From positions 1 through 64,000 of the forward strand of contig NZ_BJEA01000016.1 in NCBI RefSeq assembly GCF_005405425.1: a DNA stretch of 64,000 nt, given 5' to 3'. This stretch comes from Lactiplantibacillus modestisalitolerans (GTDB lineage Bacteria; Bacillota; Bacilli; Lactobacillales; Lactobacillaceae). Shown piece after piece: positions 34,782-44,067 of this stretch (position 1 is the first letter of the stretch; each line of letters opens with the position of its first letter). The notes below the pieces were generated by a model. It was not told the origin of the DNA, searched no databases, and was given only the letters and a program-made list of their open reading frames with translations. The position numbers and the translations under genes were made by a program.

Positions 34782-36182
34782 TTAATGTAGCGCGTGCGCG
34801 GACTGACGTGTTCGCATCGCCAAGAACAAAGCCACTAAATTACAAGCAATCAAGATGAACAGCAAAATCAAAGCCACCGTCGAGCCCGTCGCTACGGCAT
34901 GGGCCGCTGACCCGCTCGTCCGTTCCTGAATCAACGTGATTACCGCCGACACGAGCGACGTCCCGGTTGCCCCGGCAAACTGTTGTAAGGTGTTAAAAAC
35001 GGCGTTACCATCCGCTTGCCGTTCAGCCGATAATTGGGAGAGGCCACTCGTCATCGTGTTTCCCATGGTAATTCCCATCCCAATCATAAGTAAGATGTAA
35101 ATTCCCATTACCAGTGGCCCAGTCAGACGCATCCCTAATAAGGTAAACAAGCCAATCGCGACCACCAAAATAACGGCCCCCGTTAAAATTGGCTTGGCCG
35201 CCCCAAATTTGTCCAGCAACCGCCCCCCTAAGGGCGCTAAAATTGCGCCAATTGCGGCACCGGGTAAAATATAGAGCCCGGCTGCGAGGGCACTTTTGCC
35301 ATCAACCAGCTGTAAATAATTCGGCAGAATGAAAGCCAGTCCCAGCGCATTGACTTGGACGAGGAAAAAGCCCGTTAAATGCCAATTAAAGGATTGCGTT
35401 TGAAATATTTTTAAACTGATCAACGGGTGTTGCGAACGGCCCGTTAACCAAACAAACGCCACCAGTCCCACAACGCCGACCACTAACCAGCCGATGATCA
35501 CCACCGGCGCGCGGAATAGCTGTTGTAAGCGACTAAACGCAAACGTAAAACCAATGAAAATTAACATCACCATGACCCAAGCGCGAACATCAAAAGTCGT
35601 TTTAATTGGCGGTTCCGCTTGGCGAATCGCATAAATTCCCAAAATTAGTGATAGTACTAATAATGGCAACAATAAGATAAAGACCCAGTGCCAGTTTAAA
35701 GCACTAATAACGAGTCCTCCGTACGTCGGCCCTAACGCGGGGGCAATCGCCGTAATCAGCGTCCCAATCCCCATTAACGTACCGCGTTGGTCAAGCGGGA
35801 CCCAGTCCAAAATAATGTTAAACATCAGCGGCAATGCAATCCCGGTTCCCAGCCCCTGAACGATCCGCCCAACTACTAACAGCGGAAAATTTAGCGCACT
35901 ACTGTCAATAATCAACCCGAGAATAAATAACAAGTTAGCCGTTATAAAGAGTGTTTTCGTCCGAAAACGGCGCTTTAAAAAGGCTGAAATTGGAACAATG
36001 ATTGCGACGACGAGTAAGTAGGCCGTTGTCATCCACTGCACCGTTGCTGCGTTCAATTGGAATTGCCGCATTAATACCGGAAAGGTGATGTTCATTGCGG
36101 TTTCTACAATGACACCACAGAAAGAAAGTAAGCCCGTGGCGACCACTGCTAAGATTAACTTTAAATCGACTTTTTTAGTCAT
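34782..36182 (-). CDS. DHA2-family multidrug efflux MFS transporter
   Basis: Proton-driven exporter, 466 residues with about 14 hydrophobic spans. Drug:H+ antiporter signatures are visible: the early WMTTAYLL and RFRTKTLFI loop, GRIVQGLGTGIALPLM, and the motif C region ALGPTYGGLV near residue 150. EmrB/LmrB-like. Divergent from a MarR regulator, with an operator next to its start, so it is probably derepressed by a ligand of that regulator. Confidence 0.9.
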   Translation of the reverse strand: MTKKVDLKLILAVVATGLLSFCGVIVETAMNITFPVLMRQFQLNAATVQWMTTAYLLVVAIIVPISAFLKRRFRTKTLFITANLLFILGLIIDSSALNFPLLVVGRIVQGLGTGIALPLMFNIILDWVPLDQRGTLMGIGTLITAIAPALGPTYGGLVISALNWHWVFILLLPLLVLSLILGIYAIRQAEPPIKTTFDVRAWVMVMLIFIGFTFAFSRLQQLFRAPVVIIGWLVVGVVGLVAFVWLTGRSQHPLISLKIFQTQSFNWHLTGFFLVQVNALGLAFILPNYLQLVDGKSALAAGLYILPGAAIGAILAPLGGRLLDKFGAAKPILTGAVILVVAIGLFTLLGMRLTGPLVMGIYILLMIGMGITMGNTMTSGLSQLSAERQADGNAVFNTLQQFAGATGTSLVSAVITLIQERTSGSAAHAVATGSTVALILLFILIACNLVALFLAMRTRQSAHALH

Positions 36183-36203
36183 TTAACCACTCCATTTACT
36201 AAT

Positions 36204-36221
36204 TAGTTCTATTACGAACTA
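36204..36221. promoter_or_regulatory. MarR operator 1 (near the MFS start)
   Basis: TAGTTC-N6-GAACTA, a perfect 6-bp inverted repeat, 22 bases upstream of the MFS start codon. Same geometry as operator 2. Confidence 0.7.
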
Positions 36222-36269
36222 GTTAGCTAGTATATCATAATTTACCGCTAATTCCTAGCTAGAATTAAA

Positions 36270-36298
36270 TTGACGGGAACTGAATAACAATTTATAAT
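36270..36298 (+). promoter_or_regulatory. Promoter of the marR-type gene
   Basis: TTGACG (-35), 17-bp spacer, TATAAT (-10): a near-consensus promoter ending 6 bp before operator 2. Confidence 0.8.
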
Positions 36299-36303
36299 GA
36301 TTT

Positions 36304-36321
36304 TAGTTAGTACACGAACTA
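36304..36321. promoter_or_regulatory. MarR operator 2 (covers the marR start point)
   Basis: TAGTTA-N6-GAACTA placed directly after the -10, over the expected transcription start. Binding would block the regulator's own promoter. Confidence 0.7.
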
Positions 36322-36336
36322 TATTAAGGAGGAACT

Positions 36337-36789
36337 ATGAAAAATTCCCTTGGGATTGCCATTCAAAAGGCCAATAACGCCCTTGCTCGGGACCGCGATC
36401 AATTTGCCAAAACATTAGGTCTAACCGGGCGTCAGGTAAGTGCCATCAACTTCATCGCGGACCACGAAAACGAGCGGGATCTTTTCCAGCGCGACTTAGA
36501 ACACGAATTTAACATCCGCAAAGCGACTGCTTCTAGTTTAGTAACGGCGATGGTTGCTAAGAATCTCCTAATTCGGGTTCCTTCAACGACCGATGCTCGG
36601 TATAAACGCCTCCTATTGACCCCCCACGCCCGGCAAATGGCGCAACAAATTGCAGCCTTTTTTGCAACCAGTGAACGGCGCATGCAAACACTACTCGCTG
36701 ATCAATTTAGCCTAAGTATTCAAAGCCTTCAGCAAATTAGTCAGGCGTTTACCGCCACCCCAACGATGCAGCACTCAAAAAAGCCATGA
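36337..36789 (+). CDS. MarR-family transcriptional regulator
   Basis: A 150-residue winged-helix repressor: helices around TGRQVSAINFIADHE, recognition region FQRDLEHEFNIRKATASSLVTAMVAKN split as about residues 50-76, and the wing VPSTTDARYKRLLLTP, the MarR hallmark (D-x-R). GGAGGAACT precedes the ATG. It probably represses itself and the divergent MFS exporter through the two TAGTT-N7-GAACTA sites. Confidence 0.92.
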   Translation: MKNSLGIAIQKANNALARDRDQFAKTLGLTGRQVSAINFIADHENERDLFQRDLEHEFNIRKATASSLVTAMVAKNLLIRVPSTTDARYKRLLLTPHARQMAQQIAAFFATSERRMQTLLADQFSLSIQSLQQISQAFTATPTMQHSKKP

Positions 36790-36816
36790 CTCAAAACGAG
36801 TCATGGCTTTGCGTTT
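36777..36816. terminator. Bidirectional terminator, marR / HesB-like gene
   Basis: Stem AAAGCCATGACTC/GAGTCATGGCTTT between convergent genes, with A-tract on one side and GCGTTTAATT on the other. The marR stop codon lies in the left arm. Confidence 0.85.
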
Positions 36817-36822
36817 AATTAT

Positions 36823-37230
36823 TTAGCAAATTTTAGTCCCAATGGTTTGCATCTTTTCACGCCGTTCAGCTTCGGTTTCTGGTGAAACATTCCGCCAATC
36901 AACGACTGAAAGGGCCCCATCAAGCATCCCACTATCATCTTTCAATGCTAGGGAGTTGTGCCAGCGAGTAATGTTAAGCCCGTTACCAAGGTAGGCTTGG
37001 TCAGCAGGGGCCGTGCTCATTTCGTAGCCAGCGTTGTTTTCTAAATCAATTGTATAATCCGGATCGGCCGCTTTTAGAATGACTAATTGGAATTTATTCC
37101 CAATTGCACAGCTCCCACCTAAGCTAGAGTACTTGTTTGAGCCGTCATCAGTTGTTAAGATTACCCGACTGCCGGCTGGAATCTTATCTGCCAAGTAGGT
37201 TTGTGCGTCGTCTTTAATATTAATTTTCAT
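36823..37230 (-). CDS. HesB/IscA-like (iron-sulfur cluster biosynthesis family) protein
   Basis: A 135-residue protein of the FeS_biosyn-like fold common in lactobacilli: KINIKDDAQTYLADKI, then SRVILTTDDGSNKYSSLGGSC, IDLENNAGYEMSTAP and LDGALSVVDWR. It has only two cysteines (SCAIG and the C-terminal Cys), so the three-Cys cluster site of true A-type carriers is missing and the function is uncertain. The ATG at 37230 is preceded by AAAGGATG; an upstream in-frame start lies before the ribosome site. 37231-37417 contains nothing else assignable. Confidence 0.75.
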   Translation of the reverse strand: MKINIKDDAQTYLADKIPAGSRVILTTDDGSNKYSSLGGSCAIGNKFQLVILKAADPDYTIDLENNAGYEMSTAPADQAYLGNGLNITRWHNSLALKDDSGMLDGALSVVDWRNVSPETEAERREKMQTIGTKIC

Positions 37231-37417
37231 ATTATTTATGCATCCTTTCCATGATGGAAAATTCAATTGTGTGCAACTTAACTACGAGTACTACTATAAC
37301 CCATCCCCAAAAGCATTGCAAGAAATTGGCCTCACACGTTCCCCGTAACCGCCATTAATCAAGCTTAGTGTAGCGGGAATCATCCTAATGTTCAAATAAA
37401 TTAACTTTAAATCGCAC

Positions 37418-37453
37418 ACAAAAACACCTAGCCGGGGCCATGCGACTAGGTGT
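37418..37453 (-). terminator. Terminator of the MazG-like gene
   Basis: Minus strand stem ACACCTAG/CTAGGTGT followed by TTTTTGTGT, just after the stop codon. Confidence 0.8.
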
Positions 37454-37459
37454 CATCTA

Positions 37460-37756
37460 TTATTGAACGGACTTGCCGCTCGGATACTTATGATTCAGTT
37501 TAGTGATATTTTGTTGGGCAACTTCTTCGAACGGAATATCCGCCCACTCCGCAACCTGCGATAAATACCATAAAACGTCGCCCATTTGCTTCGTTAGTTG
37601 TTCGTGATCAAGCTGTTCACCGTGGAACGTATACTTCTTAATTAAGTCCACCACTTGCCCCGTTTCGGAGGCTAGTCCGAGGGATAAATTCGTTAAAACT
37701 TGTTCATTCCCATATAGGGTTCGGTTTGCTAACGATTGATAGTCATTAAATTCCAA
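37460..37756 (-). CDS. MazG-like protein with altered metal site
   Basis: A 98-residue all-alpha NTP pyrophosphatase-like protein: FNDYQSLANRTLYG, GLASETGQVVDLIKK, KQMGDVLWYLSQVA and NITKLNHKYPSG. In active MazG/MazG-like enzymes the metal-binding pattern is E-x-x-E ... E-x-x-D; here it reads E31-x-x-Q34 and Q57-x-x-D60, so two ligands are glutamine. It may be weak, inactive or act on something else. The start I prefer is the TTG at 37756 with AGAAGG 9 bases upstream; an earlier TTG at 37777 has none. Confidence 0.72.
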   Translation of the reverse strand: MEFNDYQSLANRTLYGNEQVLTNLSLGLASETGQVVDLIKKYTFHGEQLDHEQLTKQMGDVLWYLSQVAEWADIPFEEVAQQNITKLNHKYPSGKSVQ

Positions 37757-37990
37757 TCCAAGTCGCCTTCTATGCAAAAAGCCCCCGTCAACCGCAATCC
37801 TGATGCTAGCCGGCTGACTGCTAATTGCACATTCCTTTCTCGATTACTCATTAATAGATACGTTGCGGCGTTTAAAACGCACACCGCTTTTGATTCAGTT
37901 TATTTAAGCGTACGCGCTCAAGCCACCTTGGAGGACCGCACGCCCCGCTTTATTGCCAACGCGTCTCATGACGCCGCTAAGTATGACGTA

Positions 37991-38575
37991 TTAAGCCGTA
38001 TGCGCACTGATCCATTGCCAAACGGCATCCTTACCACTCTTTGTTTTAGCAGAAAACGCAACAAAATCATCGTCATCTTGAAAATTGAGCGTCTTTTTAA
38101 TCAAGCTTTCTTGCTTATTCCACTTGCCGCGCGGAATCTTATCACTTTTAGTGGCAACGACTAGTAATGGCATCTCGTAGTAGCGCATCCATTCATACAT
38201 GGCAACGTCGTCCTTAGTCGGTGCGTGCCGGGCATCGACCAAAATAATAACTCCCCGTAACGTCTCGCGGCTAGTTAAGTAGGTTTCAATCATTTGACCC
38301 CACTTTTCGCGGTCCTTTTTAGAAACCTTCGCATAACCATAACCCGGAACGTCCACAAAATAAAGTTGTTCTTCAACCTTATAAAAATTCAACGTTTGCG
38401 TTTTACCAGGCTGACTAGACGTCCGCGCATAGCTGTTTCGATTAATCAACACGTTAATTAGCGAGGACTTACCGACGTTTGAGCGGCCAGCCAACGCAAT
38501 TTCAGGATACCCGGTCGTTGGATACTGGCTCGGCGCAACGGCACTCATCACGAGCTCCACATTGTGTACTTCCAT
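37991..38575 (-). CDS. ysxC: Ribosome-biogenesis GTPase YsxC/EngB
   Basis: Essential GTPase in 50S subunit assembly. The 194 residues show G1 [10 protein letters not shown]3 [11 protein letters not shown]4 ATKSDK and G5 FSAKTKSG. The ATG at 38575 has AAAGGAG 10 bases upstream; a TTG three codons earlier is too close. It follows clpX by 120 bp, the usual clpX-ysxC order. The 37757-37990 stretch after it, between it and the MazG-like gene, holds no gene. Confidence 0.95.
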   Translation of the reverse strand: MEVHNVELVMSAVAPSQYPTTGYPEIALAGRSNVGKSSLINVLINRNSYARTSSQPGKTQTLNFYKVEEQLYFVDVPGYGYAKVSKKDREKWGQMIETYLTSRETLRGVIILVDARHAPTKDDVAMYEWMRYYEMPLLVVATKSDKIPRGKWNKQESLIKKTLNFQDDDDFVAFSAKTKSGKDAVWQWISAHTA

Positions 38576-38594
38576 CGTTTTCAAACTCCTTTAC

Positions 38595-38660
38595 AGTCAC
38601 TTCACTAAAGTGGCTAAACAGCACGCAGGACCGCCCGTGAGCACGCTCACGACGGTCCTG
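38595..38660 (-). promoter_or_regulatory. Two hairpins without T-tract between clpX and ysxC
   Basis: Minus strand stems AGGACCG/CGGTCCT with an inner CGTGAGC/GCTCACG (38626-38660) and GCCACTTTAG/TGAAGTGAC (38595-38614). No run of T follows, so rather than a terminator they may mark an RNA processing or stability element in a clpX-ysxC transcript. Confidence 0.45.
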
Positions 38661-38695
38661 TTGTACCTTTGTCCTTAGTCAACAATTATAATCGT

Positions 38696-39961
38696 TTATG
38701 AGGCCTTTTGATCTGCCAAAATCAACTTAGGTTCGGCGTGATCATTCACCGTTTCTGGTGTGATAATAACCTTCTTAACGTCTTGTCGACTTGGAATATC
38801 AAACATAATATCCCGCATCGTGTCTTCAATAATCGAGCGAAGTCCCCGGGCACCAGTATTCCGCGCTAATGCTTCACGCGCAATCGCTTGGAGGGCCTCT
38901 GGCTTAAACTCAAGCTCCGCACCATCCAACGCAATTAACTGCTCATATTGCTTGACCAGTGCGTTCTTCGGTTCCGTTAGAATCCGAACAAGGTCTTCTT
39001 CAGTTAGGCGTTCAAGGGCCGTTAAAATTGGTAACCGACCGATAAATTCTGGAATAAGCCCAAATTGAAGTAGGTCTTCCGGAACGACTTGCTGCATCAA
39101 ACTCTTAGAATTGTCCAACACGGCATTCTTACGGTCCGTATCAGTTCCAAAACCAATCGTCTTATCACCTAACCGGCGCTTAACAATTTCTTCGATACCA
39201 TCAAAGGCCCCACCAACAATAAATAAAATATTGGTCGTGTCAATTTGAATGAACTCTTGTTGTGGATGCTTCCGGCCACCCTGCGGCGGAACGTTTGCAA
39301 TGGTCCCTTCCAAGATCTTCAGAAGCGCTTGTTGGACCCCTTCACCCGAAACATCCCGCGTAATTGAGACGTTCTCGCTCTTCTTCGCAATTTTATCAAT
39401 TTCATCAATATAAATAATACCCTTTTCAGCCCGCTCAACGTCATAATCCGCGTTTTGCAACAGCTTCAATAAGATATTTTCAACGTCTTCACCAACGTAC
39501 CCGGCTTCCGTTAAAGTCGTTGCGTCCGCAATGGCGAACGGTACGTCTAAGATCCGTGCTAAGCTTTGCGCTAAGAACGTTTTCCCAGAACCAGTTGGAC
39601 CGACGAGGCTAATATTACTCTTTTGCAATTCAGGCCCGTCCGTATCGTCGTCCTTGCGTTCAGACATTGCTTTAACCCGCTTATAATGGTTATAAACAGC
39701 AACCGATAAGGTCCGCTTAGCTTCGTTTTGACCGATTACATACTGGTCCAACTCGTCAACAATTTCTTTAGGTGTTGGGATATCTGTTAATTCATGGGCT
39801 CGTTCTTCACTGAACTCTTCATCGATAATTTCCTTACATAAATCGATACATTCATTACAGATATAGACACCAGGGCCAGCCACAATTTTTTTTACTTGAT
39901 CTTGTGATTTACCACAAAATGAGCAGTTGACTGGACCGTTTGTCTCGGTATTTTCAAACAT
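38696..39961 (-). CDS. clpX: ATP-dependent Clp protease ATP-binding subunit ClpX
   Basis: AAA+ unfoldase that feeds substrates to ClpP. The 421 residues have the N-terminal zinc-binding domain (CSFCGKSQ ... CNECIDLC), Walker A GPTGSGKT near 118-125, Walker [11 protein letters not shown], the IGF loop (TIGFGTD) that docks on ClpP and the sensor [19 protein letters not shown] precedes the ATG. Downstream of tig, upstream of ysxC. Confidence 0.98.
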   Translation of the reverse strand: MFENTETNGPVNCSFCGKSQDQVKKIVAGPGVYICNECIDLCKEIIDEEFSEERAHELTDIPTPKEIVDELDQYVIGQNEAKRTLSVAVYNHYKRVKAMSERKDDDTDGPELQKSNISLVGPTGSGKTFLAQSLARILDVPFAIADATTLTEAGYVGEDVENILLKLLQNADYDVERAEKGIIYIDEIDKIAKKSENVSITRDVSGEGVQQALLKILEGTIANVPPQGGRKHPQQEFIQIDTTNILFIVGGAFDGIEEIVKRRLGDKTIGFGTDTDRKNAVLDNSKSLMQQVVPEDLLQFGLIPEFIGRLPILTALERLTEEDLVRILTEPKNALVKQYEQLIALDGAELEFKPEALQAIAREALARNTGARGLRSIIEDTMRDIMFDIPSRQDVKKVIITPETVNDHAEPKLILADQKAS

Positions 39962-39996
39962 TCATTCTCACCTCATCGATGTATTTCCATGGATTA

Positions 39997-40005
39997 ATCA
40001 TACCA
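39997..40005 (-). promoter_or_regulatory. Extended -10 promoter of clpX
   Basis: Minus strand TGGTATGAT (TGn plus TATGAT), about 36 bases before the ATG. No clear -35 and no CtsR or HrcA box seen. Confidence 0.5.
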
Positions 40006-40107
40006 GAAATGCCTAGTTAAAACCAGCTTAGGCATTGTTCTCTACGCCCATAACTATAACATGGGTTATTCAAAACTCGAAATGATTTGTTTACTAACTA
40101 ACTGTTC

Positions 40108-40150
40108 AAAACGCTAACAGCCCCGCAGGAGTACTCCTACGGGGCTGTTA
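40108..40150 (-). terminator. Terminator of tig
   Basis: Minus strand stem AACAGCCCCG/CGGGGCTGTT with inner AGGAGTACTCCT, followed by AGCGTTTTG. Confidence 0.85.
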
Positions 40151-40167
40151 CCATTAAAAATTACTAA

Positions 40168-41484
40168 TTAATTTTTATCTTCTTTTTTATCGTCCGCCTT
40201 AGCGTTTTGCTTAGCAGAATCGGTAATCAAGTCAACGGCTTGCCGAATTGCAATGTCGTGGGCCAACATATCATCGGTTAAGGCACCGCGAACGGCATCT
40301 TCTTCCATGTTGTATTGGCTAGCTAAATCTTTAACTTCAGCTGCAATTTCGTCTTCTGAAGGCTTGATATTTTCAGCTTCAACAACGGCTTCTAAGACTA
40401 AGTTAGTCTTAACCCGCCGATCAGCATCGGCTGAAAATTGTTGGTGTAAGTCCTTTTCAGACGTTCCAGTCAACTTGTAGTAAGTCTTTGGGTCAATGCC
40501 TTGTTGTTGCATGTTTGCCAAGTATTGATCCATTTGACGGCGAATGTCGTCTTCCTTCATAGCGTCAGGAATTGCTTCAATTTCAGCATTGTCAACGGCT
40601 TGGTTCAAAGCTTCGTCTTCAATGGCGTCATGCGCAGCACGTTCCTTTTGTTCTTTAAGTTCATCCTTGATCTTGGCCTTCAATTCTTCAAGGGTGTCAA
40701 CATCTTCGTCAACGTCCTTAGCGAATTCATCGTCAAGTTCAGGCAATTCCTTAGTCTTAACTTCGTGAACCGTTACTTTGAAGGTTGCTTCTTTATCTTG
40801 CAAGTCTTCAGCTTGATAGTCCTTAGGGAAAGTAACCTTAACGTCCTTTTCGTCGCCAGCCTTAACACCAACTAATTGATCTTCAAAGCCAGGGATGAAG
40901 GAGTTTGACCCTAATTCAAGTGAATAGTTTTCTGATTCGCCGCCTTCAAATGGTTCACCATCAACGAAACCTTTGAAGTCAATAACGACCGTGTCGCCCT
41001 TTTCAGCTGGTTGGTCTTCTTTCAAAACTAATTCAGCTTGCTTTTGACGACGTGATTCTAATTCAGCATCAATGTCCTTAGCATAAACACGCGTGTTTTG
41101 ACGCGTTACACTAAGTTCCTTGTAATCGCCCAATTTAACGTCTGGCTTAACCGTTACGACAGCTTTCAAGACCCAAGGTTGGTCCTTTTCCATGCTATCA
41201 ACGTTAATTTGTGGTTGATCAACTGGTTCGATTTCAGTTTCTTTGATTGCTTCTTCGTATGCTTCTGGGAGCACGATGTTTAAAGCATCTTGATAAAGGG
41301 CTTCTTCACCGTACATTTGATTGAAGATTTGACGCGGAACCTTACCCTTACGGAACCCAGGAACGTTTAAATTCTTTTTAGTCCGTTGGAAGGCTTTGTC
41401 AATACCTTCTTTGATCTTATCGGCACCAATTTCGAACGTTAATTCGCCTTGGTTGCCTTCTTTCTTTTCCCACTTTGCAGCCAT
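40168..41484 (-). CDS. tig: Trigger factor, ribosome-bound chaperone and prolyl isomerase
   Basis: Folds nascent chains at the ribosome exit. The 438 residues contain the N-terminal ribosome-binding part with [14 protein letters not shown] (about 41-54; the family signature GFRxGxxP), an FKBP-like domain ([20 protein letters not shown], about 160-180) and a long helical C-terminal chaperone region, ending in an acidic/Lys tail. GGAGGG precedes the ATG. Gene order tuf-tig-clpX-ysxC is conserved in lactobacilli. Confidence 0.98.
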   Translation of the reverse strand: MAAKWEKKEGNQGELTFEIGADKIKEGIDKAFQRTKKNLNVPGFRKGKVPRQIFNQMYGEEALYQDALNIVLPEAYEEAIKETEIEPVDQPQINVDSMEKDQPWVLKAVVTVKPDVKLGDYKELSVTRQNTRVYAKDIDAELESRRQKQAELVLKEDQPAEKGDTVVIDFKGFVDGEPFEGGESENYSLELGSNSFIPGFEDQLVGVKAGDEKDVKVTFPKDYQAEDLQDKEATFKVTVHEVKTKELPELDDEFAKDVDEDVDTLEELKAKIKDELKEQKERAAHDAIEDEALNQAVDNAEIEAIPDAMKEDDIRRQMDQYLANMQQQGIDPKTYYKLTGTSEKDLHQQFSADADRRVKTNLVLEAVVEAENIKPSEDEIAAEVKDLASQYNMEEDAVRGALTDDMLAHDIAIRQAVDLITDSAKQNAKADDKKEDKN

Positions 41485-41622
41485 TGTATTCCCTCCGAAA
41501 CATTAATATTTTCTACAATTCAAGTCAATTGCATACTTGTTAAGTTTAACCTATCGCTACCATAAAGTAAACCAAATCAGCCAAAAAACCGCGCAAGTAC
41601 GCGTTTAATTGTAAAATTTCTG

Positions 41623-41659
41623 AAAAAAAGAGACCCGGAAGTAACCTCCCAAGTCTCTT
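41623..41659 (-). terminator. Terminator of tuf
   Basis: Minus strand stem AAGAGACTTGGGAGG/CCGGGTCTCTT followed by seven T residues. Confidence 0.9.
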
Positions 41660-41687
41660 AAATGAATCAATGAAAATCAGTTAGAGA

Positions 41688-42875
<1,188 letters not shown>

Positions 42876-42947
42876 TAATGAAACCTCCTGTGATTTTCGC
42901 AAGAATAGTGCCAGACCTAATTAGGCCCCGACAATTCTTTAGTTAGT

Positions 42948-42976
42948 ATTATACTACATCCTAGTGAAAAGGCCAA
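42948..42976 (-). promoter_or_regulatory. Promoter of tuf
   Basis: Minus strand TTGGCC (-35), 17-bp spacer, TATAAT (-10), followed by a leader of about 65 bases that contains a CCTAATTAGG palindrome. Confidence 0.75.
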
Positions 42977-43089
42977 ATCCAGCACCCATCACTGAGAATC
43001 CTTAAATATTATATATAGCCCCATCTGATTTGTAAACAGATATTATTCAAAAAATTGAATTTTTGTAAGCCAGAGCTTATTGCTTTCAA

Positions 43090-44034
43090 TTAAAGTAATA
43101 ATTCGGAGTTATATTTTTGAATAACTGATTGTAAGTGTACCATTTTTTCTTCGCCTGCGGTTAAATTAGTTGCGGGCGTTGTCGGTGACTGGTTCAACAT
43201 CAACCGAACCCAGGCGTTTGCATCCGTAATTCCCAATTCAGTCCGTGGGTATAAATACATGAGCTGTAACCGCAAGCTCGCAGTTAACTCCTGACTTAAA
43301 CTAGCATTCTGATGGCCAATTCTGGCTTCAAGAGCAGCGTGCACCGTTTTTGCCAAGGAATCCGTTCCAACTGGAACTAACGCGCTGGGTTGGCAACTAA
43401 TCACGGTTTGGTCAAGCCATTGAAAGGTCACCGTTTCGCTAACGCCCAGTGCTCGTAGCGTATCCAGCACTTCTACCCGGGCAAGTTGGTGTAAAAATGG
43501 GTCAACCAGCAAAAACTTAGCCGCGGTCACGTACTTTTCATAGGTAAGCCGTTGAGCCGCCTGAATCTGTTCAGCCTGTGCAATTGCTGGCTGATCTGAA
43601 AGGTGATAAAAGCGCCGCATTGCCGTCTTCATGGTTGCGGCCATCTCAGAAGTTGCGGCCCGCTCCGCCGCGTCCAGTTCACGACTAGCCGTTTTCGACC
43701 AATCCCGATGCGTTACCCGGGCAACAATTAACATTCGGGCCGGAATAAACTGCTGACTACCAATCAGCGCCCGCAAATACAAGCTGGCCGCCGAATCACT
43801 TCGGCGATAAACACCTTCAAATTCGGCCGCATAGTTAATCGCTGCGGAATACTGGCGATCCGCAACTAGGGCCGTCACTAATTGAAAATTAAACTTCGGC
43901 GTTTGTTGTGCCTGATAAACGCGTTCCCATAAGCTGGCCGCTTGCGACCACTTTTGGGATGTACTGGCCGCTTGGGCCGCTTGATAGAGTTCCTCAAGAG
44001 TCAATTCTGACACCCCCATCTCAAAATCATCCAC
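43090..44034 (-). CDS. TPR-like helical-repeat protein of unknown function
   Basis: A 314-residue soluble protein made of helical pairs like tetratricopeptide repeats, clearest at LEELYQAAQAASTSQKWSQAA, FNFQLVTALVADRQYSAAIN and LYLRALIGSQQFIPARM (roughly residues 15-100). The C-terminal half is helical without an obvious motif. I know no function for it. It follows rnjB after a terminator and before tuf. The start is uncertain: the ATG at 44034 lies right after the rnjB terminator and lacks a good ribosome site; an internal ATG or GTG 5-7 codons later is an alternative. No clear terminator follows. Confidence 0.7.
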   Translation of the reverse strand: MDDFEMGVSELTLEELYQAAQAASTSQKWSQAASLWERVYQAQQTPKFNFQLVTALVADRQYSAAINYAAEFEGVYRRSDSAASLYLRALIGSQQFIPARMLIVARVTHRDWSKTASRELDAAERAATSEMAATMKTAMRRFYHLSDQPAIAQAEQIQAAQRLTYEKYVTAAKFLLVDPFLHQLARVEVLDTLRALGVSETVTFQWLDQTVISCQPSALVPVGTDSLAKTVHAALEARIGHQNASLSQELTASLRLQLMYLYPRTELGITDANAWVRLMLNQSPTTPATNLTAGEEKMVHLQSVIQKYNSELLL

Positions 44035-44037
44035 ACT

Positions 44038-44065
44038 AAAAAGCCGGGAAATTCCCGGCTTTTTC
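44038..44065 (-). terminator. Terminator of rnjB
   Basis: Perfect stem AAAAAGCCGGGAA/TTCCCGGCTTTTT immediately after the rnjB stop and 3 bases before the next ATG. Confidence 0.9.
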
Positions 44066-44067
44066 AG

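Noticed and set aside
37736-38164. A 142-codon plus-strand frame between the MazG-like gene and ysxC.
   Set aside because: Overlaps the start of the MazG-like gene and the end of ysxC on the other strand, with atypical composition and no ribosome site.
41485-41600. tig promoter (TTTACT, 17 bp, TAAACT on the minus strand).
   Set aside because: Plausible, but a second candidate (TTGACT with TATTAA) fits about as well at a shorter spacing; neither is strong enough to list.
42987-43089. Terminator for the TPR-like gene.
   Set aside because: Weak hairpins (ATCTGTTTACAAATCAGAT and ATTCAATTTTTTGAAT) are present, but without a proper stem plus T-tract combination.
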